A stretch of DNA of 64,000 nucleotides from Streptomyces cacaoi (GTDB lineage Bacteria; Actinomycetota; Actinomycetes; Streptomycetales; Streptomycetaceae): the NCBI RefSeq assembly GCF_006539165.1, contig NZ_BJMM01000012.1, positions 1 through 64,000 of the forward strand, written 5' to 3'. Positions within the stretch are counted from its first letter, which is position 1. Each line of letters begins with the position of its first letter. The notes beneath the pieces are model-generated. The model did no database searches, had not been told where the DNA came from, and saw nothing but the letters and a program-made list of their open reading frames with translations. This document shows positions 54,474-62,873 of the stretch, piece by piece. The position numbers were made by a program, and so were the translations under genes.

Positions 54474-54678
54474 GCACGCCGGAACACACCGACCGCGCTC
54501 AACACACCGAGCGGGCGAACACGGCGCGCGCGCCGGCAGCCGATGACCCGGCGCCGGTCCTGCACGGCGTATCCGGCGGGCGTCACGTACCCGACGGCAC
54601 GGGGAACGACCGGGCAGGGGCGATGCTCCCGGCCCGGGGGTGCGGACGCGGCCGCCTCGGCGGTCCGCCCGGCTCGCC

Positions 54679-55017
54679 CTAGCCCGCCGCGGCGTAGTCC
54701 TGCTCGGGCTCCATCTCGACGGGCAGCATTCCGCCCGTGCTGCGCTCGTACTCGGAGCGCGCCGTCTCCAGCAGGCGCCGCCAGGACGTGACCGTCGGCC
54801 GGCGCCGCAGCAGTGCTCTGCGCTCGCGCTCGGTCATCCCGCCCCAGACGCCGAACTCCACACGGTTGTCCAGAGCGTCGGCCAGGCACTCCGTCCGCAC
54901 CGGGCATCCGGTGCACACGACCTTGGCGCGGTTCTGCGCCGCCCCCTGGACGAACAGCTCGTCCGGATCCGTCGTGCGGCAGGCCGCCTGCGTACTCCAG
55001 TCTGTCACCCAGCTCAT
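54679..55017 (-). CDS. wblA: WhiB-family regulator WblA
   Basis: A 112-residue WhiB-like iron-sulfur protein. Cysteines at 13, 35, 38 and 44 (CRTTD, VVCTGCPVRTEC) bind a 4Fe-4S cluster; GVWGGMTERERR is the turn typical of the family; the basic C-terminus (RRALLRRRPTVTSW) contacts DNA or sigma factor. Sequence, length and place (between the ArsA pair and the penicillin-binding protein) match WblA, a developmental regulator and repressor of antibiotic production in S. coelicolor. The ATG at 55017 has GGAGAGG about 11 bases upstream. Confidence 0.95.
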   Translation of the reverse strand: MSWVTDWSTQAACRTTDPDELFVQGAAQNRAKVVCTGCPVRTECLADALDNRVEFGVWGGMTERERRALLRRRPTVTSWRRLLETARSEYERSTGGMLPVEMEPEQDYAAAG

Positions 55018-55533
55018 TGCCGGTGCCGTCCTCTCCCGAATCGAGGCTCCCCCACGGCGGCGAACGGCATATTCACCGTTGCCAGTTGAGGACGTTACGG
55101 AAGGCAGGAAAGGCACAACACCCCCTTCGGGCCCAATCTTGAATGGCCCGAACGGACTATGCGTACGCGGCAGATCACCCAACGGAGTGAGCCGCCGACA
55201 ACCAGGACCTTTCCGGGTCTTCCGGGCGGGGAGCCGGGGCCCGCTCCGGCCGCCGGTGTCCGCGCACCGGCCCGCGCGGGCCGTGGCGCACTCTCCTCGG
55301 CACCTGCGCGGCGACTACCTCCGGCATATGACGGCTTACCAGGCGGGCAAGGCCACTCACACGAGTGAGGCGGAGCACGGGGGAGAAAGGGGAGGAAGGG
55401 GCCGGAGCTACCGGTGTGACGCGAGTGAGACCGGGAGCGCGCCTCAGCTTAAGTGAAGCCCCGCGCCCGTGTCCGGCGATTGCCACGCTTCCCCACGGCC
55501 CTGTGCGGGTGCACCCGTCGTAGGCTCTTCCCC
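55018..55533. other. 516-bp divergent region between wblA and the PBP gene
   Basis: The wblA side (55018-55160) includes a less GC-rich segment suited to a promoter and long leader. The far end holds the leaderless PBP promoter. No ORF with coding bias; no clear hairpin. Several regulators are known to act on wblA promoters in other species, but I cannot identify a specific box here. Confidence 0.45.
55521..55526 (+). promoter_or_regulatory. -10 box of a leaderless promoter (PBP)
   Basis: TAGGCT, 7 bases before the ATG at 55534, identical in sequence and spacing to the box of the first ArsA gene. Confidence 0.55.
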
Positions 55534-57810
55534 ATGGCTAAGAAGCGCGCGGGCCGAGGGCAGTCCCTCCCCCAGCAGGTCGCCAAGTTCATCGGCGTCA
55601 GTGTGCTGGCGGGGGCGGTGATGGCCGGGCTCGCGCTCCCGGCCGTCGGCTCGCTCGGCCTCGCGACCAAGGGCACGGTCGAAGGCTTCGACGAGCTCCC
55701 CGTGAACCTCAAGCGTCCTCCGCTGAGTCAGCGCACGACCATCCTGGACGCCAACGGCGGCGAGATCGCCAAGGTCTACTCACGGGACCGGACGGTCGTC
55801 GACCTCAAGGACATCTCGCCCTACATGCGCAAGGCGATCGTCGCCATCGAGGACGCCCGCTTCTACGAGCACGGCGCCGTCGACCTCAAGGGCGTGCTGC
55901 GGGCGGTGAACCGCAACGCACAGTCCGGCGAGGTCTCCCAGGGCGCCTCCACGCTCACCCAGCAGTACGTGAAGAACGTCTTCGTCGAGGAGGCCGGGAA
56001 CGACCGCGAGAAGGTCGCGCTCGCCACCCAGCAGACGATCGGCCGCAAGATCAAGGAACTCAAGTACGCGATCCAGGTCGAGGAAGAGCTGGGCAAGAAG
56101 AAGATCCTGGAGAACTACCTCAACATCACGTTCTTCGGGCAGCAGGCGTACGGCGTCGAGGCGGCGGCCCAGCGGTACTTCTCCAAGCCGGCCAAGGACC
56201 TGTCGCTGGCCGAGTCGGCGATGCTCGCCGGCATCGTCCAGTCGCCCACCCGCTACGACCCGGTCAGCAACCCCGAGCAGGCCAAGAAGCGCCGCGACAC
56301 CGTGCTGGACCGGATGGCCGTGCACCACGACGTCACCCGCGCCCAGGCGGCGGAAGCGAAGAAGCAGCCGATCGACCTCAAGATCAGCCGACCCCGGAAC
56401 GGCTGCATCACCGCCGAGAAGGGCGCCGGCTTCTTCTGCGACTACGTCCGCGAGGTCTTCCTCACCGACCCCGCCTTCGGCAAGACCCGCAAGGCCCGCG
56501 CCAAGCGCTGGAACCAGGGCGGCCTGACCATCAAGACGACGCTGGACCCCAAGGCGCAGGAATCCGTGCAGGCGTCCGTCCAGCAGCACGTCAACAAGTC
56601 CGACAAGGTCGCGACGGCCGTCTCGATCGTCGAGCCCGGCACCGGCAGGATCCTGGGCATGGGCCAGTCCCGGCCCTACGGCTTCGGCGAGGACGAGACG
56701 CAGATCAACCTCTCCGTCGACAAGGACATGGGCGGCGGCGCCGGATACCAGCCGGGCTCCACCTTCAAGCCGGTGATCGCGGCCGCGGCGCTGGAGAAGG
56801 GCATGAGCCCGTACAAGAAGTACCCCTCGCCGTACCGCATGCAGTACCCCTCGCCCGTCGACACCTGCAAGGGCAAGTGGAGCGGCAAGGCGCCCGTCGA
56901 GAACGAGAACGAGAGCGAGGTCGGGCCGTACCGGATGAAGGAGGCGACCGCGAAGTCGGTCAACACCTACTTCGTCTCCCTGATAAGCGAGACCGGGATC
57001 TGCCCCGTGACCACCATGGCCGACAAGATGGGCATCGCCCGCGCCGACGGCAAGAAGATCGACCAGGTGCCGTCGATCTCCCTCGGCACCCAGGAGATGT
57101 CCCCGCTGACCATGGCCGAGGGCTACGCGACCTTCGCCAACCGCGGTGTGCACTGCACCCCCGTCGCCATCGAATCGATCACCGACTCGCACAGCAAGAA
57201 GCTGCCGGTGCCGAAGACGAAGTGCGAGCGCGCGATGTCCGCCAAGACCGCGGACACCGTCAACGCGCTGCTCCGCGGCGTCGTCGAGGACGGCACCGGA
57301 CAGAAGGCCGGGCTCGACGGCCGGGACAGCGCGGGCAAGACGGGTACGACCGACCAGCGCTACGCGGCCTGGTTCGTGGGCTACACCCCGAACATGTCCG
57401 GCGCCGTCTGGGTCGGCGACCCCGCACACCGCACCCAGATGACCAACATCTCCATCGGCGGCCGCACCTACGACAAGGTCTTCGGCGGCGAGGTCCCCGG
57501 ACCCATCTGGCGCGACGCGATGAGCGGGGCCCTCTCGGACAAGCCCGCACCCGAGTTCCACCACGTCCGCATCAAGGACCCCGACAAGAAGCGCCCCAAA
57601 CACCCGAAGCCGCCCCGGCACGACAACGGGGGCGGCGACCACGGGAACGATCACGGTGACGACAAGCCGGACGATCACCTGCCCGATGTGCCCCCGGACA
57701 TCATCGGCGGCGGGGGCAACGGCGGTGGCAACGGCGGCGGCGACTGGCCCGGCGGTGGCCACGGCGGCTGGGGAGACGGCGGAGGCGACTGGGGCGACGG
57801 CTGGCCGTGA
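55534..57810 (+). CDS. Bifunctional penicillin-binding protein (class A)
   Basis: A 758-residue cell-wall synthase. A short basic N-terminus and one membrane helix (about 18-40) are followed by the glycosyltransferase domain with EDARFYEHGAVDLKG and GASTLTQQYVKN. The transpeptidase domain has STFKP (about 408, acyl-ester Ser), SVN (about 474) and KTGTT (about 601). The tail after 680 is a Pro/Lys then Gly/Asp/His/Trp-rich low-complexity stretch. The ATG at 55534 is 7 bases after TAGGCT, indicating a leaderless mRNA. A strong terminator follows. Confidence 0.93.
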   Translation: MAKKRAGRGQSLPQQVAKFIGVSVLAGAVMAGLALPAVGSLGLATKGTVEGFDELPVNLKRPPLSQRTTILDANGGEIAKVYSRDRTVVDLKDISPYMRKAIVAIEDARFYEHGAVDLKGVLRAVNRNAQSGEVSQGASTLTQQYVKNVFVEEAGNDREKVALATQQTIGRKIKELKYAIQVEEELGKKKILENYLNITFFGQQAYGVEAAAQRYFSKPAKDLSLAESAMLAGIVQSPTRYDPVSNPEQAKKRRDTVLDRMAVHHDVTRAQAAEAKKQPIDLKISRPRNGCITAEKGAGFFCDYVREVFLTDPAFGKTRKARAKRWNQGGLTIKTTLDPKAQESVQASVQQHVNKSDKVATAVSIVEPGTGRILGMGQSRPYGFGEDETQINLSVDKDMGGGAGYQPGSTFKPVIAAAALEKGMSPYKKYPSPYRMQYPSPVDTCKGKWSGKAPVENENESEVGPYRMKEATAKSVNTYFVSLISETGICPVTTMADKMGIARADGKKIDQVPSISLGTQEMSPLTMAEGYATFANRGVHCTPVAIESITDSHSKKLPVPKTKCERAMSAKTADTVNALLRGVVEDGTGQKAGLDGRDSAGKTGTTDQRYAAWFVGYTPNMSGAVWVGDPAHRTQMTNISIGGRTYDKVFGGEVPGPIWRDAMSGALSDKPAPEFHHVRIKDPDKKRPKHPKPPRHDNGGGDHGNDHGDDKPDDHLPDVPPDIIGGGGNGGGNGGGDWPGGGHGGWGDGGGDWGDGWP

Positions 57811-57840
57811 GCCCGGCCCTCACCGCCCTCCCACACAACA

Positions 57841-57868
57841 GGGGCGCATCCCACCCGGGATGCGCCCC
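57841..57868 (+). terminator. Terminator of the PBP gene
   Basis: GGGGCGCATCCC (57841-57852) and GGGATGCGCCCC (57857-57868) form a perfect 12-bp stem with a 4-base loop, followed by TTG. Confidence 0.85.
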
Positions 57869-58052
57869 TTGCGCTGTGTCGATGTCGTTGTCTTCACGGC
57901 GCACCGTGACGGCTGCGCCTGCGCGGCCGGCCCGGCCCGTGTGCCTCGCGCGCCGACCGACTCCCGCGGCCCGCACGGCAGTTCACCGCCCGGCGGACCC
58001 GACAGGCCAGGCAGGCCCGGGGAGTCGTAGCGCCCAGCAGCCGTTGGCCCTT

Positions 58053-58187
58053 GTGCGGGCCGAACACAGCTGAGGTGCGGGCTCCAACGCGCCAGGTCAT
58101 GGGCTCCAACGCACCGAAGTGGCAGACGCCAGCACGCTGAGGTCGTGGGCCCCAACGCACCGAGGCCGCAGGTCCCGGCACGCTGGA
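58053..58187. repeat. Six degenerate ~23-bp tandem repeats
   Basis: Units begin at 58053 (22 bp), 58075 (21), 58096 (23), 58119 (23), 58142 (23) and 58165 (23). Units 3 and 5 (GTCATGGGCTCCAACGCACC.. and GTCGTGGGCCCCAACGCACC..) are nearly identical; the others keep GT or GC at the start, a C-rich middle and a CACGCTGAG or CACCGAG end. The alternation (units 4 and 6 end CACGCTGRR) suggests a duplicated 46-bp double unit. Confidence 0.75.
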
Positions 58188-58326
58188 ACGCCGCCCGGGA
58201 GCCCTCGGCGCAGCCGAACCGGAAGGCGCGCGGCACGAGTTGACCGGCGGGACCCCAGGGGCGGGGCCGACTCGTGGGCCCCACCCGGCACGGCATCGGC
58301 CCGGCAGTCGCTCCGCCGGGCCGGGC

Positions 58327-58791
58327 TCAGCCCGCCAGCTGCTTCTTCACCGCCGCGGCCACCCGGCCACCCTCCGCACGGCCGGCCACCTTCGGGTTCA
58401 CGATCTTCATGACCGCGCCCATCGCGCGGGGGCCCTCCGCACCGGACGCCCTCGCCTCCGCGACCGCCTCGGCGACCAGCGCCTCCAGCTCCTCGTCCGT
58501 CAGCGGCTTCGGCAGATAGTCCGCGAGCACCTCGCCCTCGGCACGCTCACGCTCCGCCTGCTCCGTACGGCCGCCGTTCTCGAACGCCTCGGCCGCCTCG
58601 CGGCGCTTCTTGGCCTCACGGGCGAGGATCTGCTGCACCTCGTCGTCGGAGAGCTCGCGTGCGCTCTTGCCCGCGACCTCCTCGTTCGTGATCGCGGACA
58701 GGGTCATCCGCAATGTGGCGGAACGCAGCTCGTCGCGCTCCTTGATCGCTGCGGTCAGGTCGTCCTGCAGCCGGGACTTGAGCGTGGTCAT
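58327..58791 (-). CDS. GatB/YqeY domain protein
   Basis: A 154-residue free-standing YqeY protein, related to the tail of the amidotransferase subunit GatB that recognises tRNA. KSRLQDDLTAAIKERDELR and LSAITNEEVAGKS form the helical N-part; YLPKPLTDEELEALVAEAV and MGAVMKIVNPKVAGRAEGG are the conserved C-part. Its precise function is not known. The ATG at 58791 lacks a clear Shine-Dalgarno; CACACT lies 6 bases upstream, a poor match to the leaderless pattern. Confidence 0.92.
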   Translation of the reverse strand: MTTLKSRLQDDLTAAIKERDELRSATLRMTLSAITNEEVAGKSARELSDDEVQQILAREAKKRREAAEAFENGGRTEQAERERAEGEVLADYLPKPLTDEELEALVAEAVAEARASGAEGPRAMGAVMKIVNPKVAGRAEGGRVAAAVKKQLAG

Positions 58792-59007
58792 GAGGTCAGT
58801 GTGCCAGCACCCGGCGACAGGCCCCTCCGGGTTTCCGCTCTCCGGGTTCCCCGGCGCCACCGCACACACCGGGTCGCGGGACCGCTCCGCGGGGCGCCCG
58901 GCCCGGTTCCTCCGGCCGTCCGGCCCGGGTCCTCCGGCCGTCCGGTTCGAGTCCTCCGGGCGTCCGATCCGATGCGGTGATCGCGGCGAGTCTGCGACCA
59001 TGGGCCC

Positions 59008-59952
59008 ATGCGCGCGCGATACCGCATTCCCCTGAAGACAGCAGCAGGCATCACGGCACTCGGCGCGGCATGCGTCGGGTACGCGGCCGGCATCGAGGTC
59101 CGCTCCTTCCGACTGCGACGGGTCTCCGTGCCCGTGCTGCCACGCGGCATGCATCCGCTGCGCGTGCTCCAGGTCTCCGACATCCACATGGTCGGCGGCC
59201 AGCGCAAGAAGCAGCGCTGGCTGCGTGATCTCGCCGGGCTGCGGCCGGACTTCGTGATCAACACCGGGGACAACCTCTCCGACCCGGAAGGCGTGCCCGA
59301 AGTCCTCGACGCGCTGGGCCCGTTGATGGAGTTCCCGGGCGCCTACGTCTTCGGTTCGAACGACTACTACGGCCCCAAGCTGCGTAATCCGGCCAAGTAC
59401 CTGCTGGAGCGGGCCAGCGGCCGGCACGGGCTCAACGGCAATCCGCCCGCCGTCGGCGCCATCCACAACCCGTGGGAGGACCTGCGGGACGCGTTCGACT
59501 CCGCCGGCTGGGTCGGCCTGTCCAACACCCGCGGCCGGATCAAGCTTCCCGGCGGCCAGGAGATCGCGCTGACCGGCCTGGACGACCCGCACATCAAGCG
59601 CGACCGCTACGGCGAGGTCGCCGGCGGCCCGGAGACCGACGCCGATGTCTCCCTCGCCGTCGTCCACGCTCCGTATCTGCGCGTGCTCGACGCGTTCACC
59701 GCCGACGGCTACCCGCTCGTCCTCGCCGGGCACACTCACGGCGGCCAGCTGTGCGTGCCGTTCTACGGAGCGCTCGTGACCAACTGCGACATCGACACCG
59801 ACCGCGTCAAGGGCCTCTCCACCCATCGCGCCGGCGGCCGTCAGTCGTACCTGCACGTCAGCGCCGGATGCGGCACCAACCGCTACACCCCGGTCCGCTT
59901 CGCCTGCCCCCCGGAAGCGACCCTGCTGACCCTCATGCCCCGCGAGGACTGA
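59008..59952 (+). CDS. Membrane-anchored metallophosphoesterase
   Basis: A 314-residue calcineurin-like phosphoesterase of the YkuE/YaeI type. A hydrophobic N-terminal segment (about 10-28) serves as anchor or uncleaved signal. Metal motifs are QVSDIHM, NTGDNLSD, GSNDYY (GNxx(H/D) class), VVHAP and LAGHTHGGQL. Such enzymes cleave phosphodiesters of lipids or the cell wall; substrate not known. It diverges from the YqeY gene. The ATG at 59008 is out of frame with a nearby ATG at 59000. Confidence 0.9.
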   Translation: MRARYRIPLKTAAGITALGAACVGYAAGIEVRSFRLRRVSVPVLPRGMHPLRVLQVSDIHMVGGQRKKQRWLRDLAGLRPDFVINTGDNLSDPEGVPEVLDALGPLMEFPGAYVFGSNDYYGPKLRNPAKYLLERASGRHGLNGNPPAVGAIHNPWEDLRDAFDSAGWVGLSNTRGRIKLPGGQEIALTGLDDPHIKRDRYGEVAGGPETDADVSLAVVHAPYLRVLDAFTADGYPLVLAGHTHGGQLCVPFYGALVTNCDIDTDRVKGLSTHRAGGRQSYLHVSAGCGTNRYTPVRFACPPEATLLTLMPRED

Positions 59953-60188
59953 GCCTCCACCCGGGCCGCCACCCCGTGAGACCCGCCTCACACCCGAGGC
60001 TCCCCCGGCACCACCTCGCCCACGGGGCCGACTCCCACCCCGGAGCCGGCCCCACCCCGCGACCGCCCGGCTTCCCCCTCTGACCTGCACAGACGCCCGC
60101 CTCACAGCTCCGGCGGAGCGGGCCCCGGTGCGGCCCCGGAACCGGATTTCGCCTCAGCGCTCAGCTGGGCTAAAGTAGTCGTCGTTGC

Positions 60189-60264
60189 TCCGGGGTGTAG
60201 CGCAGCTTGGCAGCGCGCTTCGTTCGGGACGAAGAGGTCGTGGGTTCAAATCCCGCCACCCCGA
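60189..60264 (+). tRNA. tRNA-Pro (anticodon CGG)
   Basis: A 76-nt sequence from CGGGGTG to CACCCCG plus discriminator A. The D-arm contains TAGCGCAGCTTGGCAGCGC; the anticodon arm is CTTCG-TTCGGGA-CGAAG with anticodon CGG for codon CCG; the T-arm has GGGTTCAAATCCC. No CCA is encoded. It borders the methyltransferase/Vsr island, and tRNA 3' ends are frequent integration sites. Confidence 0.95.
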
Positions 60265-60281
60265 CTGGAGAAACACAGAGC

Positions 60282-60326
60282 GAGAGGCCTGGTCCGCATA
60301 AGTCGGACAGGCCTCTCAGCTTTTTT
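60282..60326 (+). terminator. Terminator of tRNA-Pro with T-tract
   Basis: GAGAGGCCTGGTCCG (60282-60296) pairs with CGGACAGGCCTCTC (60304-60317) with one bulge, followed by CAGCTTTTTT. A classical intrinsic terminator. Confidence 0.9.
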
Positions 60327-60479
60327 CTGGGGTTTGTCGGGCTGTCCGCGACATCCGCCCTCTCATCGACCGAGGAGAACTGCCTCGGTCGAGGTCAGAG
60401 AACTCGGCCGTGCATCTTCCACCAGGCATGATCGGCCACAACAGCACACTGGCACATGTGACGGTAGGACACTGGGAAA

Positions 60480-60935
60480 ATGCGCACAGTAGCCCCCTCA
60501 AGCCCCGACGTCTCGGCCCGCATGAGCAGACAGAGCAGCAAGGACACAGGCGCTGAACGGGCTGTGCGACGTCTCCTCCATGCTTCCGGGTACCGCTACC
60601 GGGTCCATTACCCGGTACCCGGTATGAACCGTCGCAAGATCGACATTGCCTTCACGCGTGCGAGACTGGCCGTCCTCATCGACGGCTGTTTCTGGCACGG
60701 TTGCCCGGAGCACGCCACCAGCCCCAAAGCGAATGCGGAATGGTGGCAGCGAAAGCTCGACCGCAACATGGAGCGGGACCGAGAGACGAACGCCCATCTG
60801 AGGTCCCAGGGGTGGACCGTCCTGCGATTCTGGGAGCACGAGTCACCGACGACCGTCGTGCGTCAGGTGGCTACTGCTGTCGAACGAGAACAGGCCGGCA
60901 GAGTGCAGCAGCCGCGACAGGGCAGGCGGCGGTGA
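60480..60935 (+). CDS. Very-short-patch-repair (Vsr-type) endonuclease
   Basis: A 151-residue Vsr-family endonuclease. MSRQSSKDTGAERAVRRLLH is the start of the conserved domain, YRVHYPVPG leads to RRKIDIAFTRARLAVLIDG with the catalytic Asp, and CFWHGCPEH with WWQRKLDRN and RDRETNAHL are typical zinc-site and helix motifs. The domain ends FWEHE. Vsr nicks DNA next to T:G mismatches formed by deamination of 5-methylcytosine, and is encoded with C5 methylases; in some systems Vsr-like nucleases act as restriction enzymes. The ATG at 60480 (TAGGAC 9 bases upstream) is used; an ATG at 60522 would also give the whole domain. Codon use is less GC-biased than the core. Confidence 0.9.
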   Translation: MRTVAPSSPDVSARMSRQSSKDTGAERAVRRLLHASGYRYRVHYPVPGMNRRKIDIAFTRARLAVLIDGCFWHGCPEHATSPKANAEWWQRKLDRNMERDRETNAHLRSQGWTVLRFWEHESPTTVVRQVATAVEREQAGRVQQPRQGRRR

Positions 60936-61174
60936 ACCGACCACCGGCTCTTCGGCCTCACGCCCGGAGGCGGACGGACTGTTCCTCTGACGGCGAATAC
61001 TGGCCATGGGTCGAGGCGAGCCCGGTCGAAGACGGTGAGCAGCGGATCGTACGGGCGGCCCGTCGGCTCCCTGCCCTGTATACAACGCTTCCAGACGGAA
61101 GAATCCACGAACATGTCTGGTCTGTAGGAGAGGGGAGGAACACGCATGCAGACGAAGAGCCGCAGGTGTTGTGA
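60932..61174 (+). CDS. Small ORF coupled to Vsr (80 residues)
   Basis: A GTG at 60932 overlaps the Vsr stop (GTGA) and opens an 80-codon frame ending TGA at 61174. The product is hydrophilic: a basic start, then DGEYWPWVEASPVEDGEQRI, RLPALYTTLPDGRIHEH and an acidic end. No family recognised. The 4-bp overlap and the same weak codon bias as Vsr suggest it is translated, but no independent evidence exists. It may be an accessory subunit of the island. Confidence 0.45.
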   Translation: MNRPPALRPHARRRTDCSSDGEYWPWVEASPVEDGEQRIVRAARRLPALYTTLPDGRIHEHVWSVGEGRNTHADEEPQVL

Positions 61175-61559
61175 TTCCGCTGTCGAGGTCACATGGCACC
61201 GTCGGGGACTCGGGCGGTCAGCGCCCCACTAACCACCGTGGGCAGGACACAGACACAAAAGGTGACCTTCGTAGCGGTAGGCCCGAAGAAGGTCGTCCTA
61301 CAGACTAGCCGTAGAAGTAGCCTTTCCCGCGACATCCGCTGCCCGGGCTGCCTCCGGACCGCGGAGACAGGAGAGCACGAATGGTCACGATCGTGGCAGG
61401 CCGGCCCGCTCCTCAGAGGGACCGTCCATCGGACAGGGAATCCATCGGAAAGAAGAGGAGGACGGCCCTGCACAGCCCGGTCGGCCAAGTACTCGGACCG
61501 ACCGCCCGTACGGACTCGCCTGAGTCCCATCGTCCTGCCGCCGGCTACACTTCAACCCC
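61175..61559. other. Spacer between the coupled ORF and the methyltransferase
   Basis: About 385 bases. A plus-strand frame from 61193 to 61594 (start of Dcm overlapped) is open with a protein-like start (QKVTFVAVGPKKVVLQTS) but no ribosome binding site and poor codon bias; I do not call it. A -10-like TACACT at 61546-61551 lies upstream of the methyltransferase. Confidence 0.4.
61546..61551 (+). promoter_or_regulatory. -10 candidate of the methyltransferase, near-leaderless
   Basis: TACACT, 8 bases before the ATG at 61560, with no Shine-Dalgarno. One base longer than the 6-7 spacing of the other leaderless promoters here. Confidence 0.4.
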
Positions 61560-62873
61560 ATGAACAGCCCTGGAACACGAGTTCCTCATCTTGACCGGGT
61601 CCGCATACTGGACCTCTTCGCCGGCCCCGGCGGACTCGATGTGGCAGCGCACTTCCTGGGCTACGACAGCATCGGGATCGAGTGGGACCGGAACGCGTGC
61701 GAGACACGCTACGCAGCAGGTCTGCCGACTATTCACGCCGATGTCAGCGTCATGCGTGAGACCCGCTTCCACGAGATCCCCTCGTCGGTCGAGGTGCTCA
61801 CGGGGGGGCCGCCCTGCCAGTCCTTTTCCGTCGCCGGCAACGGAGCGGGACGGCGAGCGCTGGAGACAGTGAAGGAGTTCATCCATCGCCTTGTGGAGGG
61901 CAAGGACGAGGCCGAAGTCGACAAGGACCTGCATGCTCTCGGCGACCCACGCACCGCTCTCGTTCTGGAACCCCTCCGCTGGCTGCTCAAGGCGATCGAG
62001 ACGGAGGGCCGCGACCCGTACAAGGTGATCGTCCTGGAGCAGGTGCCGGCAGTCATGCCTCTGTGGGAGGTGTACGCCGAACTTCTCGGCGGAGGCGAAG
62101 GGAGGCTCAACGGTGTCAAGTACGAGACGAGTTGCTGGAAGTTGAAAACGGAGCGGTACGGTGTACCACAGACTCGGACACGTGCTGTCCTGGTCGCCCG
62201 ACGCCCCGGCCAGGGCGCGGTCGAACCTCCCGAGACGACGCACCTGCCCTTCGAACTGCGCCGGGGCAAGGGGGCCACCGATGCCGACGGGCTCCTGCCC
62301 GATTCCGATATCCCTCGTGCCCGGCGACCTTGGGTCTCCATGGCGCAGGCGCTCGATGCAGCGAGCAAGTCGGACGGGTCCCCACTGGATGTGTCCCGGC
62401 TCGTGCAAGACGGAAAGATGCAGTTCTTCGTGGTCTCGAACTACGGTTCCGGCGGCGACCCGAAGAAGCGAGGCCGTCGCCTCGCCTCCCAGCCTGCGTT
62501 CACGGTCACCGGGAAGGTCTCACGGAACCGGGTGTACAGAAACCAAGCCGAGTACAAGGCCCAGCGATACGATCGCTTCACGATCCCCGAGTCCGGAGTG
62601 CTCCAGACCTTTCCGCACAACTTCCCTTGGTCGGGGAACGACCAGGCGCAGCAGGTGGGCAATGCTGTACCTCCCCGGCTCGGTATGTATGTACTCAGCA
62701 AAGCGCTGCGAGGGAACGCTCCGTCTGCGGCCGAGCTTGCCGCCGCGACCACGTGGCCTGCTGTGCCCCGGGCCACGACGGACCAGCTCCGTGCCTTCGG
62801 GTGTGGGGATCAGAGCCGTTGTCCTCCGGATTCGCACAAGATCAGTCCCCCCCGGCGGAAGCCCTCCCCCTGA
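61560..62873 (+). CDS. DNA C5-cytosine methyltransferase
   Basis: A 437-residue Dcm-type enzyme. Motif I ILDLFAGPGGLDVAAHFLG binds SAM; motif IV TGGPPCQSFS has the catalytic Cys; motif VI reads VLEQVPAVM where the classical triad is ENV; motif VIII is QTRTRAVLVARR; motif X is QQVGNAVPPRLG. The target-recognition domain lies at about 200-340. It is paired with a Vsr-type endonuclease, and its last 32 bases overlap the end of the convergent gene. Probably the modification arm of the island. Recognition sequence cannot be read from here. Confidence 0.93.
   Translation: MNSPGTRVPHLDRVRILDLFAGPGGLDVAAHFLGYDSIGIEWDRNACETRYAAGLPTIHADVSVMRETRFHEIPSSVEVLTGGPPCQSFSVAGNGAGRRALETVKEFIHRLVEGKDEAEVDKDLHALGDPRTALVLEPLRWLLKAIETEGRDPYKVIVLEQVPAVMPLWEVYAELLGGGEGRLNGVKYETSCWKLKTERYGVPQTRTRAVLVARRPGQGAVEPPETTHLPFELRRGKGATDADGLLPDSDIPRARRPWVSMAQALDAASKSDGSPLDVSRLVQDGKMQFFVVSNYGSGGDPKKRGRRLASQPAFTVTGKVSRNRVYRNQAEYKAQRYDRFTIPESGVLQTFPHNFPWSGNDQAQQVGNAVPPRLGMYVLSKALRGNAPSAAELAAATTWPAVPRATTDQLRAFGCGDQSRCPPDSHKISPPRRKPSP

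Larger units (their letters stand above)
57811..58326. other. 516-bp spacer with terminator and tandem repeats
   Basis: After the PBP terminator (57841-57868) no gene is seen until the stop of the YqeY gene. The remarkable content is six 21-23-bp tandem units at 58053-58187. Confidence 0.65.

Noticed and set aside
57820..58296. 158-codon minus-strand ORF across the 23-bp repeats
   Set aside because: Open only because the repeats lack stops in that frame; the unit length changes frame between copies, and codon bias is absent.
60843..61199. Minus-strand frames of 109-118 codons opposite the Vsr-coupled ORF
   Set aside because: They overlap the end of vsr in antisense and have no start signals; the plus-strand frame with a GTGA overlap is more credible.
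61193..61594. 133-codon plus-strand ORF before the methyltransferase
   Set aside because: No ribosome binding site, weak codon bias, and it overlaps the methyltransferase start; kept only as a remark because its first 35 residues look protein-like.
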